NCBI RefSeq assembly: GCF_036203305.1
Contig: NZ_CP108131.1
Coordinates: 7,936,001 to 8,000,000, forward strand
Reading direction: 5' to 3'
Length of the DNA: 64,000 nt
Source of the DNA: Streptomyces sp. NBC_00190
Lineage (GTDB): Bacteria > Actinomycetota > Actinomycetes > Streptomycetales > Streptomycetaceae
Below, piece after piece: positions 54,622 through 63,000 of the stretch (position 1 is the first letter of the stretch; the number at the start of each line of letters is the position of its first letter). The translations under genes were made by a program, and so were the position numbers. The notes under the pieces were generated by a model that saw nothing but the letters and a program-made list of their open reading frames with translations, was not told where the DNA came from and searched no databases.

Positions 54622-56964
54622 TCAGAGCGTCTCGCTCAGCGAGTCCGCCAGCCGCCGCCGAGCCGCCCGCGCCGCAGGCAGCGCCGCCGCCGCCACCGCA
54701 CCCAGCACCGCCCCGACGATCACCGTCAACAGCACTGGCAACGGCGGCAGCTGGGCGATCCCCGCGCCGATCCCGCTCGACGCGCCCTGAGCGTTAACCA
54801 GCCAGCTGCCGGACAGCGCACCCACCGTCGTCCCCACCACCGCGGATACGAGCGCGGTCAGACCGGCGGCCGTCACGATCATCGACCCGATCTGCCGGGG
54901 GGTCAGCCCGATCGCCTTCAGCGCGAGCAGGTCCCGGCCCCGGTCGCGTACGCCCGTGCCGATCAGCGTCAGCAGTTCGGTCAGCCCGATCAGTGCCAGC
55001 ACCGCGATCAGTGCGGCGATCACTCCGCGTGCCGGTTCCAGCCGGTCGGCCGGATTGGGCGTCTCCCGGATCTCCAGCGTTCCACCTGCCGCCACGGCGA
55101 GCGTGCCGCTCACCGCCCGGGGGTCCGCCCCCTCGCGCAGCACCAGGGCATGGAACTCGGGCCGCAGCTGCGGATCACGCTCCCGCAGTGCGTCGATGGT
55201 CGTGGTGATCACCCGGCCGCCGGATTCGGGTTCGATGGTGCGGCCGACGAGGTGCAGGATCTGCGGCCGCCCCTCGACGGTCATCCGCACCCAGTCGCCG
55301 ACCCGCACCCCGAGGAGGTCGAGCAGCCCCTGCCCGGCCACTGCCTCGTCCGGACCGCCGACCGCTCGCCCTTCCACCACCGCGGAGGGATACGGGTGCC
55401 GGGCCGTGCCCAGCCCGCGGAGCGTGATGGTGCCGGTCTGCCCGGGCACGAGCGCCGCCATCTCCGCGCCCGGATGGACCGCGGCGATGTCCGGGATCGT
55501 CGCGAGGGTCTTCTCCAGCTCCGCGTCCGACGGCCCGGCGGGCTGCTCCGCCCGTACGGTCAGCGCCGCGGGCAGACCCATCTGCGCGGGCCGGCTGCGG
55601 AACTGGTCGAGCGTCGACCACGCGACGAGCGCGACCGTGATGAGCACCATCGGCAGGGCGAGCCGGGCCACCGGTGCGAGCGTCCGGCCGCGCCGCGGGA
55701 ACGCCGCACGCCACCCCAGGACCATGGCGGGGGGCACCCGCATGCCGAGCGCCCGTCTGCCGAGCGCGGTCATCGGCGCGGCCGACGGCAGCGCAGCCCG
55801 GGCCACCGGAACCGGTGGCACCCGTCCGGCCCGCCAGGCCGAGAGCCCGGTGGCGGCCGCGATCAGCAGCACCGCGCCGCAGGGGATGCCGATCATCAGC
55901 GCGGTGTGGCCGGGCAGGTCCTGCCACATCGCCGCCGCGTCCCCGATCCGCCCCGGTATTCGGGCACCCAGCAGGGCGATCGCCGCCGTGCCGAGGGTCA
56001 CACCGAGGAGCGCGAAGGCCAGATGCTGTACGAGGAAGCCGCGTGCCACCTGGCCGGGGGTGAAGCCGACGGCTTTGAGGACGGCGATGTCCCTCAGCTG
56101 GCCGCGGACCCGGGCGCCGATCGCTCCCGACGCGGCGAGCGCCGCCGTGAGCAGCGCGCCGAGCCCGAAGACGGCGAACATCTGCCCGAGGAGCCGGTCG
56201 TCGCCGCCTGCCTCGGCCCGGGCCTGCTGCCACTTGGTGACCTGGGCCACCCGGTCGGCACCGAGGACGGTTACGGCGCGCTGGACCATGAAGTCGGTGT
56301 CGTCCGGATCCTCCAGGCGCAGCCCCACGCTCTGCCCCGTGTCTCCACGGGCGATCTCGTCGAGGGTGCCGGACAGTACCCAGCCGATGCCGGGTCCGCC
56401 GCCCGGCTGGTAGCGGGGCTCGGCCACCTCGGCGATCCCGCTCACCCGCAGCGTGTGCGGGGCACCGTCCGGTCCGGTGACCCGCACCGTGTCGCCCGGC
56501 TCCGCCCAGAGCGTCCGCGCGACCGAGGTCTCCAGCACGACGGTGCCGGCCCCGGCCTCGGCCTGGGCTCCGCCGTCCGGCCGGGCGAGCCAGCTGCCGG
56601 CGGTGACGAGCGGCCGCCCGGTTGCCGGAGGCAGCGCCTCGGCCGCGCGGAGCGTCACCCCGGCCCGCGCGCCACGCGACTCGACCGTCGTCGCCGCCGT
56701 GCGGTAGGGCCCGGAGAGGGCGGCGATCCCGTCCACGCCGGACAGGGCCTTCATGTCCGCCCCGGCGCGGGTGTGCAGCCAGATGTGCGCGCCCTGGGAC
56801 TGGTTGAAGATCCGCTGCCACGGGTTCGCGGCGTAGCTGAACAGCGCGCCGGCCAGCAGGAGCGAGGCGATGATCCCGGCGCTGGCCAGCACGACGAAGA
56901 GGGCTTCGCCGCGGTGTGCGCGGAAGTCGGCGTGCGCCCAGCGCAGCGTGGCCCGCACGCTCAC
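54622..56964 (-). CDS. FtsX-like ABC transporter permease
   Basis: A 780-residue permease of the MacB/FtsX type. An N-terminal helix (about 20-45), a large extracytoplasmic MacB-type domain, three helices (about 255-380), a second extracytoplasmic domain and three C-terminal helices (about 640-770) form the fused double-FtsX layout. GTG start with GAAGGAG upstream, overlapping the ATPase stop by 4 bases. With the ATPase it should form a mechanotransmission-type exporter or envelope-stress pump, controlled by the PadR protein encoded first in the operon. Confidence 0.9.
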   Translation of the reverse strand: MSVRATLRWAHADFRAHRGEALFVVLASAGIIASLLLAGALFSYAANPWQRIFNQSQGAHIWLHTRAGADMKALSGVDGIAALSGPYRTAATTVESRGARAGVTLRAAEALPPATGRPLVTAGSWLARPDGGAQAEAGAGTVVLETSVARTLWAEPGDTVRVTGPDGAPHTLRVSGIAEVAEPRYQPGGGPGIGWVLSGTLDEIARGDTGQSVGLRLEDPDDTDFMVQRAVTVLGADRVAQVTKWQQARAEAGGDDRLLGQMFAVFGLGALLTAALAASGAIGARVRGQLRDIAVLKAVGFTPGQVARGFLVQHLAFALLGVTLGTAAIALLGARIPGRIGDAAAMWQDLPGHTALMIGIPCGAVLLIAAATGLSAWRAGRVPPVPVARAALPSAAPMTALGRRALGMRVPPAMVLGWRAAFPRRGRTLAPVARLALPMVLITVALVAWSTLDQFRSRPAQMGLPAALTVRAEQPAGPSDAELEKTLATIPDIAAVHPGAEMAALVPGQTGTITLRGLGTARHPYPSAVVEGRAVGGPDEAVAGQGLLDLLGVRVGDWVRMTVEGRPQILHLVGRTIEPESGGRVITTTIDALRERDPQLRPEFHALVLREGADPRAVSGTLAVAAGGTLEIRETPNPADRLEPARGVIAALIAVLALIGLTELLTLIGTGVRDRGRDLLALKAIGLTPRQIGSMIVTAAGLTALVSAVVGTTVGALSGSWLVNAQGASSGIGAGIAQLPPLPVLLTVIVGAVLGAVAAAALPAARAARRRLADSLSETL

Positions 56965-57725
56965 TCCTTCAGTTCGAGTACGCCGCGGACGCCACCGGCC
57001 GGCTCGCGGCGCCCGGCGCCGAGCTGGGCGTCGTCGGCTATGCGCCCGTCGAAGAAGCTGATGACACGGTCGGCGGCGCTGGCCATCCGGGCGTCATGGG
57101 TGACCATCAGGATCGTCTGGCCGCGCTGGTGGAAGCGGGAGAGCAGCCGCAGCACCTCGCGGGTGCCCTTGCTGTCGAGGCTGCCGGCCGGTTCGTCGGC
57201 GAGCAGCAGCGTGGGGTGGTTGACCAGCGCGCGGGCGAGCGCGACCCGCTGCTGTTCGCCGCCGGACAGCTCGCCGGGCATCGACCGTTCGCGGCCTTCG
57301 AGGCCGAGTTCGGCGAGCAGTTCCGCGCGGGACTCGCGGGCGGCCTTCGGAGAGGCGCCGGCGAGCAGGGCGGGCAGTTCGACGTTGTCGGCGACGGTGA
57401 GGTTGGAGACCAGGTTGAAGAACTGGAAGACGACGCCGATGCTGCGGCGCCGCAGCACCGCCCAGCGGGCCTCGCGGTACTCGTCGACCCGCTCTCCGCC
57501 GAGCCACAGCTTCCCGCTGTCGGGCCGCTGGAGGCCGCCGATCAGATGCAGCAGCGTGGACTTGCCGGCTCCGGACGGCCCGGTGACCGCGACGAACTCG
57601 CCCGGCTGGACGGACAGGTCCACCCCGCGCACGGCATGTACCGCCGCGCCCTCGCCGTGGTGCGTCTTGGTCAGGCCCTCGGCGCGCACGATGGGCACGG
57701 CAGGAGCGATGGCGTCGTCGCTCAT
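56961..57725 (-). CDS. MacB-like ABC transporter ATPase
   Basis: A 254-residue ATPase with Walker A GPSGAGKST (about 49-57), Q-loop FQFFNL, signature LSGGEQQR, Walker B LLLADEP and switch H VTHD: all motifs intact, LolD/MacB subfamily. It overlaps PadR upstream (ATGA) and the FtsX permease downstream by 4 bases each, giving a tightly coupled three-gene operon. Substrate unknown; lipid, peptide or antibiotic export is typical. Confidence 0.95.
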   Translation of the reverse strand: MSDDAIAPAVPIVRAEGLTKTHHGEGAAVHAVRGVDLSVQPGEFVAVTGPSGAGKSTLLHLIGGLQRPDSGKLWLGGERVDEYREARWAVLRRRSIGVVFQFFNLVSNLTVADNVELPALLAGASPKAARESRAELLAELGLEGRERSMPGELSGGEQQRVALARALVNHPTLLLADEPAGSLDSKGTREVLRLLSRFHQRGQTILMVTHDARMASAADRVISFFDGRIADDAQLGAGRREPAGGVRGVLELKE

Positions 57726-58228
57726 TCCAGCTCCTCCTGGCAGCGTTCCAGCCAGTCGAGGTCGGCCTGCAGATGCAGCATGGCGCCCTCGATCAGCAGT
57801 TGGGAGATCTTGTTGTCGCGGTCCTCCGCTGCGGCCAGCTTGGACAGGTCCCGCATGGTGTTGAGGTACTGTCGCCGCTGCTTGTTGATCAGCGCCACCG
57901 GATCGGCCAGACCCGACTGCGGTGCGAGCGCGAGCTTCATGAAGAACTCGTCCCGTACCCGGGGCTCCTCCGCGGTGTCCTCGAACCAGGCCAGCACGGC
58001 CTCGCGCCCGGCGTCCGTCAGCTTGTACGTACGCTTGTTGGGCCGGCCCGACTGCTCGACGTCCTCGCCTTCGATCAGGCCGCTCTTCTCCAGCCGGCCG
58101 AGGGTGACGTAGATCTGGCCGACGTTCGGCTGAGGGTACGCGGCGCCCAGGAGCTTCTCAAGGTCCTGCTTCAGCTCGTAACCGTGCGCGGGGCTACGGG
58201 TGAGGAGTGCAAGGAGCGCCAGCCGCAC
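57722..58228 (-). CDS. PadR-family regulator
   Basis: A 168-residue PadR-like protein: N-terminal winged helix (LALLTRSPAHGYELKQDLEKLLG, PNVGQIYVTLGRLEKSGLI) and a C-terminal dimerisation helix bundle (about 90-168). Being the first gene of the ABC operon, it most likely represses its own promoter until a transported compound binds. GTG start at 58228 with GGAGGGGGAG upstream. The 168-bp gap to the divergent solute-binding gene holds an AT-rich TATATATA (58341-58348). Confidence 0.9.
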   Translation of the reverse strand: MRLALLALLTRSPAHGYELKQDLEKLLGAAYPQPNVGQIYVTLGRLEKSGLIEGEDVEQSGRPNKRTYKLTDAGREAVLAWFEDTAEEPRVRDEFFMKLALAPQSGLADPVALINKQRRQYLNTMRDLSKLAAAEDRDNKISQLLIEGAMLHLQADLDWLERCQEELE

Positions 58229-58396
58229 TCGCTCCCCCTCCTTCCCGCTCCGTAGTCAACAGTTCACCCGGCAACGGACCGAGTGGCGCCGCCGTCCGTC
58301 TCGTCTGCCTGGACGTCTAGTATCGCCCATGCCTAACGGGTATATATAGGCCGCGATGGTCGGCGGCGCAGCCGGATCGTGCACTGGGAGGAATCT

Positions 58397-59671
58397 ATGC
58401 GGTGGATGCGTGCCGCGGGTAGAGCTCTCCTGGTCGCGGCGGTGGTGCTGGCGGGATACGCGGGTTTCGGCGTGCGCGCCGACACGGGCGTGGCCGCCGG
58501 GGGACGCGGCCCCCTGACGCTCGTGACGGCGGGCGACCTGACCGACTACCTCTCCCCGCTGCTCGACGACTGGAACCAGGGCCACCCCGGCGAGCACGTC
58601 ACGCTCGTCGAACTGCCCGACTCGGCCGACGAGACCCGGGCCCAGATGATCAGCGAACTGCGATCGGGCCGCGACCGGTTCGACGTACTGAACATCGACG
58701 TCGCGTGGACGTCCGAGTTCGCGGCGGCCGGATGGATCTCCCCCCTGGAGCGCGACCGCTTCCCGCTGGACACCTTCCTGCGGCCGGTCGTCGACACCGC
58801 GACCTTCGACGGCAGGCTGTACGCGGTCCCGTACGTCACCAATGCGGGCCTGCTCTACTACCGCAAGGACGTCCTGGACCGGGAGGGCGAGCAACCGCCG
58901 CGCACCTGGGCCGAGCTGGTGCGCCAGGCGCGCACGATCGCCCCGAAGTACGGACTGGACGGCTATGCCGGCCAGTTCCTGCCCTACGAAGGGCTCACCG
59001 TCAACGTCACCGAGGCGGTGCACTCGGCGGGCGGTTCGATCCTGCAGGGCGACGGCACCCGGGTGAGCGTGGACTCCGGCGCGGCGCGCGCCGGACTGCG
59101 GTTCCTCGCGGACGGTGTGCGGGACGGCTGGATCTCCCGCGACGCGCTCGGCTACAAGGAGGAGGAGTCGCGGCGGGCGTTCCAGGACGGCCGGCTGCTC
59201 TTCCTGCGGAACTGGCCCTATGTGTACGCGGACGCGAGCGCGGAGGGATCGAAGGTCGCGGGCAGGTTCGGCGCCGTACCGCTGCCCGGACCCGACGGGC
59301 CCGGCACCAGCGTGCTGGGCGGCTCCAACCTCGCCGTCAGCAGCACGTCGCGGCATCCGGCGTCGGCGGCCGATCTGATCTCCTACCTCACCAGTGAACG
59401 GGTCCAGCGGCAGGTTCTCACCGAGGGCTCGCTGCCACCGGTGCGCGCCGCGCTGTACGAGGATCCCGAGCTGATCCGCGCGTATCCGTACCTGCCCACG
59501 CTTCGCCAGAGCGTGCTGTCGGCGGTGCCGCGCCCCAAGAGTCCGCGCTACGACCAGGTGACCCTCGCCGTGCAGGCCGTGGCGCAGGACCTGATGGCGC
59601 AGCGCCAGACTCCCGACCAGGCAGTGGCGCGGCTCGCGCGCGAACTCGGGACCATCTCCCGCAAGGGCTGA
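58397..59671 (+). CDS. Extracellular solute-binding protein family 1 (sugar), no lipobox cysteine
   Basis: A 424-residue exported solute-binding protein: signal-like helix at about 8-28, then a family-1 fold with LTLVTAGDLTDYLSPLLDDW, NAGLLYYRKDVLD and the C-terminal VLGGSNLAVS region. The segment where lipoproteins carry LAGC reads LAGYAG, so the anchoring cysteine is replaced by tyrosine. The protein is then released or held by an uncleaved helix. Trehalose/maltose-type receptors are the closest by appearance. ATG with GGGAGG 6 nt upstream. No permease follows; a strong terminator does. Confidence 0.87.
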   Translation: MRWMRAAGRALLVAAVVLAGYAGFGVRADTGVAAGGRGPLTLVTAGDLTDYLSPLLDDWNQGHPGEHVTLVELPDSADETRAQMISELRSGRDRFDVLNIDVAWTSEFAAAGWISPLERDRFPLDTFLRPVVDTATFDGRLYAVPYVTNAGLLYYRKDVLDREGEQPPRTWAELVRQARTIAPKYGLDGYAGQFLPYEGLTVNVTEAVHSAGGSILQGDGTRVSVDSGAARAGLRFLADGVRDGWISRDALGYKEEESRRAFQDGRLLFLRNWPYVYADASAEGSKVAGRFGAVPLPGPDGPGTSVLGGSNLAVSSTSRHPASAADLISYLTSERVQRQVLTEGSLPPVRAALYEDPELIRAYPYLPTLRQSVLSAVPRPKSPRYDQVTLAVQAVAQDLMAQRQTPDQAVARLARELGTISRKG

Positions 59672-59692
59672 TCGCACTCTCCTCCGCCTCCC

Positions 59693-59731
59693 CTGAGGGC
59701 CTCTACTTACATGTTAAGTAGAGGCCCTCAG
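59693..59731 (+). terminator. Terminator with 17-bp stem
   Basis: Perfect inverted repeat (59693-59709 with 59715-59731), 5-base loop CATGT, 21 bp after the solute-binding gene. The inner part CTACTTA-CATG recurs in the next promoter. Confidence 0.88.
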
Positions 59732-59791
59732 TCGTGCATGCGGACATCTCGCACAAATCATCCCAGCTTTCGGCTGTTTCTGGACACATCG

Positions 59792-59830
59792 TTGACACCT
59801 TCCCGTCCCTGCTACTTAACATGCATGCAT
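59792..59830 (+). promoter_or_regulatory. Promoter/operator of the GH13-sugar transport operon
   Basis: TTGACA (59792-59797), 17 bases, CTTAAC (59815-59820), followed by the perfect 10-bp palindrome ATGCATGCAT (59821-59830). CTACTTAACATG overlaps the -10. This is a strong -35 and an operator-like palindrome exactly where a LacI-type repressor would act. No repressor gene is in the window. Confidence 0.6.
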
Positions 59831-59886
59831 AACAGCGCACCTGATCCAGGGCGCTCTCGCATTCAGCAGAAACAGGTCGACGCGAG

Positions 59887-61569
59887 ATGCTCAGCACCCT
59901 TCCGGCCGACACCGGCCACCCCTCCCGCACCGCCGCCCCGGCTGCCCCCTGGTGGCGCGACGCGGTGATCTACCAGGTCTACGTCCGCAGCTTCCTCGAC
60001 AGCACCGGGGACGGCGTCGGCGACCTGGCCGGCGTACGGGCCGGGCTTCCCTACCTCAGGAAGCTCGGTGTCGACGGCATCTGGCTCAGCCCCTTCTACC
60101 CGTCGCCGCAGCACGACCACGGCTACGACGTCGCCGACTACTGCGGCGTCGACCCCGTCTACGGCGACCTCGCCGAGTTCGACCGGCTGGTGTCCGACGC
60201 CCGTCGGCTCGGGTTCAAGCTGCTGCTCGACATCGTCCCCAACCACTGCTCCAGCGAGCACCCGTGGTTCCGCGAGGCGCTCGCCGCCGGCCCGGGCAGC
60301 GCACCGCGCTCCCGCTTCCACTTCGCGCCCGGCCGCGGCCCGGACGGGGCGGAGCCGCCCAACAACTGGCGCGCCATGTTCGGCGGTCCCGCCTGGAGCC
60401 GGATCACCGAGCCCGACGGCACCGCCGGAGAGTGGTACCTGCACCTCTTCACGCCCGAGCAGCCGGACCTGAACTGGCGCGACCCGGCCGTGGGCGACGA
60501 CTTCGAGCGGGTGCTGCGCTTCTGGCTGGACCGCGGTGTCGACGGCTTCCGCATCGACGTCGCCGCCGGACTCTTCAAGCACCCCGAACTGCCCGACTCG
60601 GACGACCCGGAAGCCGACGAGCGGGCCCGTGACGCCGTCAACCAGCTGGCCTGGAACCAGCCCGAGGTCCACGGCGTGTGGCGCCGCTGGCGCTCGGTGT
60701 GCGAGGAGTACACCGCCCGGGACGGTCACGAGCGGCTGCTGGTCGGCGAGGTGTCCGTGCCGACCGCACGCGAGCACGCCGAGTACGTCCGCCCCGACGA
60801 ACTGCACCAAGCGTTCTTCTTCGACCTGCTCAGCGCGCCCTGGGACGCCGACGCCTTCCGCGCGACGATCACCGAGGCGATACGCGACATCGCCGGCACC
60901 GGCTCCACCGTCACCTGGGTCCTCAACAACCACGACCAGGTCCGCACGGTCACCCGCTACGCGGGGGAGCCCGGGGTGGAAGGCAGCGGACTGGGATCCG
61001 CCCGCGCCCGCGCCGCCGCCCTCCTGATGCTCGCCCTGCCCGGCGCCGCGTACGTCTACCAGGGCGAGGAGCTCGGCCTCCCCGAGGTCCTCGACCTGCC
61101 CGACGAGGTCCTCACCGACCCGATCTTCCACCGCACCGGCAGCCGCAAGCACGTCCGGGACGGCTGCCGCGTGCCACTGCCCTGGTCCGGGCACGCCTCC
61201 CCGTTCGGCTTCAGCCGGGAAGCGGTCGGAGCCAAGCCGTGGCTGCCGCAGCCCGAGTGGTTCGCCGAGCACGCCACCGACCGCGCCCTGGCCGACACCC
61301 GCTCCTTCTGGCACCTCTACCGCGACGGACTCCAACTGCGCCGGACCCTGCCGCAGCTCGGCGACGGCACCCTGCGCTGGCTGGACGCGCCGGCGCAGGT
61401 GCTGGCGATCGCCCGCGGCGAGGGCCTGGTCTGCGCGGTGAACTTCGGCACGGAGCCGGTGCCCGCCCCGGTCCCCGGCACTCCGCTGCTCGCCAGCGGC
61501 CCCTGTCCCGACGGCGTGCTCCCCGCGGCGACCGCCGCCTGGTGGACGGGCGAGTGCCCGGCCCCCTGA
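59887..61569 (+). CDS. GH13 alpha-glucosidase
   Basis: A 560-residue GH13 enzyme of the oligo-1,6-glucosidase/alpha-glucosidase subgroup: VYVRSFLDSTGDGVGDL, IVPNHCS (region I), GFRIDVAAG with the nucleophile Asp (region II), LLVGEVSVP with the acid Glu (region III) and TWVLNNHDQVR (region IV). No signal peptide, so cytoplasmic hydrolysis of imported maltose-type or alpha-glucoside sugars. First gene of a probable operon with a binding protein and a permease downstream. The ribosome site before the ATG at 59887 is weak (AGG about 11 nt upstream). Confidence 0.93.
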   Translation: MLSTLPADTGHPSRTAAPAAPWWRDAVIYQVYVRSFLDSTGDGVGDLAGVRAGLPYLRKLGVDGIWLSPFYPSPQHDHGYDVADYCGVDPVYGDLAEFDRLVSDARRLGFKLLLDIVPNHCSSEHPWFREALAAGPGSAPRSRFHFAPGRGPDGAEPPNNWRAMFGGPAWSRITEPDGTAGEWYLHLFTPEQPDLNWRDPAVGDDFERVLRFWLDRGVDGFRIDVAAGLFKHPELPDSDDPEADERARDAVNQLAWNQPEVHGVWRRWRSVCEEYTARDGHERLLVGEVSVPTAREHAEYVRPDELHQAFFFDLLSAPWDADAFRATITEAIRDIAGTGSTVTWVLNNHDQVRTVTRYAGEPGVEGSGLGSARARAAALLMLALPGAAYVYQGEELGLPEVLDLPDEVLTDPIFHRTGSRKHVRDGCRVPLPWSGHASPFGFSREAVGAKPWLPQPEWFAEHATDRALADTRSFWHLYRDGLQLRRTLPQLGDGTLRWLDAPAQVLAIARGEGLVCAVNFGTEPVPAPVPGTPLLASGPCPDGVLPAATAAWWTGECPAP

Positions 61570-61658
61570 CCCTGACCTCCCCCTCCCCGCGCGAAACCCC
61601 TCCAAGTGAAGCCATGACCCACCCCGTGGCCCCGGCCTTCCTCGAAAAGGACCTCATC

Positions 61659-62990
61659 ATGCGACGACCCAGCAAGACGACCCGACGGACCGCTGCCACC
61701 GGGGCGGCCGCCCTCGCCCTCGCCCTCGGTGCCACCGCCTGCGGCGGCACCACCGGCCCCGCGAGCGGCGGTGAACTCAGCGGCCAGACCGTGACCGTGG
61801 CAGGCGTCTGGACCGGCAGCGAGCAGAAGAACTTCAAGAAGGTCCTGGACGCCTTCACCGAGAAGACCGGCGCCACGACGGTCTTCGTCCCCTCCGGCGA
61901 CAACGTCTCCACCTTCGTCGGAAGCAAGATCGAGGGCGGCAACGCCCCCGACGTGGTGATGGTTCCCCAGGTGGGTGTGCTCCGGCAGTTCGCCAAGGAG
62001 GGCTGGCTCCAGCCCCTGTCCGACCAGGCCGCCAACACGGCCGGCTCCACCCTCGCCCCGGTGTGGAAGAACTACGGCACCGTCGACGGCACGTACTACG
62101 GCCTCTACTTCAAGGCCGCCCACAAGTCCACCGTCTGGTACGCCCCGCAGGCGTTCACCCAGGCCGGCGTCAGCGAGCCCAAGAGCTACACCGACCTGCT
62201 GAAGGCCGGCCGCACGCTCGCCGACTCCGGCCGTCCGGCCTTCGCCATAGCCGGGGAGGACGGCTGGACCCTCACCGACTGGTTCGAGAACATCTACCTC
62301 TCCCAGGCAGGGCCGGAGAAGTACGACCAGCTCGCCCAGCACAAGCTCAAGTGGACCGACGAGAGCGTCGTCAGGGCGCTGACCACCCTCGGGGACCTGT
62401 TCAAGGACAAGCAGCTCGTCGCCGGCGGCGCCCAGACGGCGCTGGGTACCGACTTCCCCTCGTCGGTCGAGCAGGTCTTCGGCCCCGAGCCCAAGGCGGG
62501 CATGGTCTACGAGGGCGACTTCGTCGGCGGCGTCGCCAAGGACCAGTTCGGCAAGCAGCCCGGCAAGGACGCCAAGTTCTTCCCGTTCCCCGCGGTCGAC
62601 GGCGGCAAGGCACCGGTCGTCAGCGGTGGTGACGCGGCCGTCGTCCTCAAGCAGGGGAAGAACAGCAAGGCGGGCATGAAGCTGCTCGAATTCCTGGCCG
62701 GCCACGAGGCGGCGGAGGTCTGGGCCGGCGCGGGCGGCTTCCTGTCCCCGAACATCCAGGTCGACATGGCCGCGTACGGCGACTCCGTCACCCGCAGCAC
62801 CGCCGAGTCGCTCATCGCGGCGGGCGACTCGATCCGCTTCGACATGTCGGACCAGGCCCCGGCCGCGTTCGGCGGCACCAAGGGCGCGGGCGAGTGGAAG
62901 CTCCTCCAGGACTTCCTGCGCGACCCGTCGGACCCGCAGGGCACGGCCGCGAAGCTCGAAGCCGAGGCCGCCAAGGCCTACGGGAACTGA
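61659..62990 (+). CDS. Sugar ABC transporter substrate-binding lipoprotein
   Basis: A 443-residue family-1 solute-binding protein with lipobox ALGATAC (Cys27 or so) after a basic signal start (MRRPSKTTRR). The mature part has GVWTGSEQKNFKKVLDAF, GNAPDVVMVPQ and TDWFENIYL, seen in alpha-glucoside and related sugar receptors. The ATG at 61659 is chosen because AAAAGG lies 8 nt upstream and gives a normal signal; an ATG at 61614 would add 15 non-signal residues. Lies between the alpha-glucosidase gene (about 90 bp) and the permease gene (10 bp), so likely co-transcribed. Confidence 0.92.
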   Translation: MRRPSKTTRRTAATGAAALALALGATACGGTTGPASGGELSGQTVTVAGVWTGSEQKNFKKVLDAFTEKTGATTVFVPSGDNVSTFVGSKIEGGNAPDVVMVPQVGVLRQFAKEGWLQPLSDQAANTAGSTLAPVWKNYGTVDGTYYGLYFKAAHKSTVWYAPQAFTQAGVSEPKSYTDLLKAGRTLADSGRPAFAIAGEDGWTLTDWFENIYLSQAGPEKYDQLAQHKLKWTDESVVRALTTLGDLFKDKQLVAGGAQTALGTDFPSSVEQVFGPEPKAGMVYEGDFVGGVAKDQFGKQPGKDAKFFPFPAVDGGKAPVVSGGDAAVVLKQGKNSKAGMKLLEFLAGHEAAEVWAGAGGFLSPNIQVDMAAYGDSVTRSTAESLIAAGDSIRFDMSDQAPAAFGGTKGAGEWKLLQDFLRDPSDPQGTAAKLEAEAAKAYGN

Positions 62991-63000
62991 GGCGGCTCCC

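Noticed and set aside
54425..54790. 121-codon plus-strand ORF
   Set aside because: Poor codon bias, Arg-rich composition and large antisense overlap with the ABC permease gene.
60678..61658. Extension of the sugar-binding protein frame through the alpha-glucosidase gene
   Set aside because: It overlaps GH13 in another frame with high Arg content; the receptor has a clear signal peptide at 61659.
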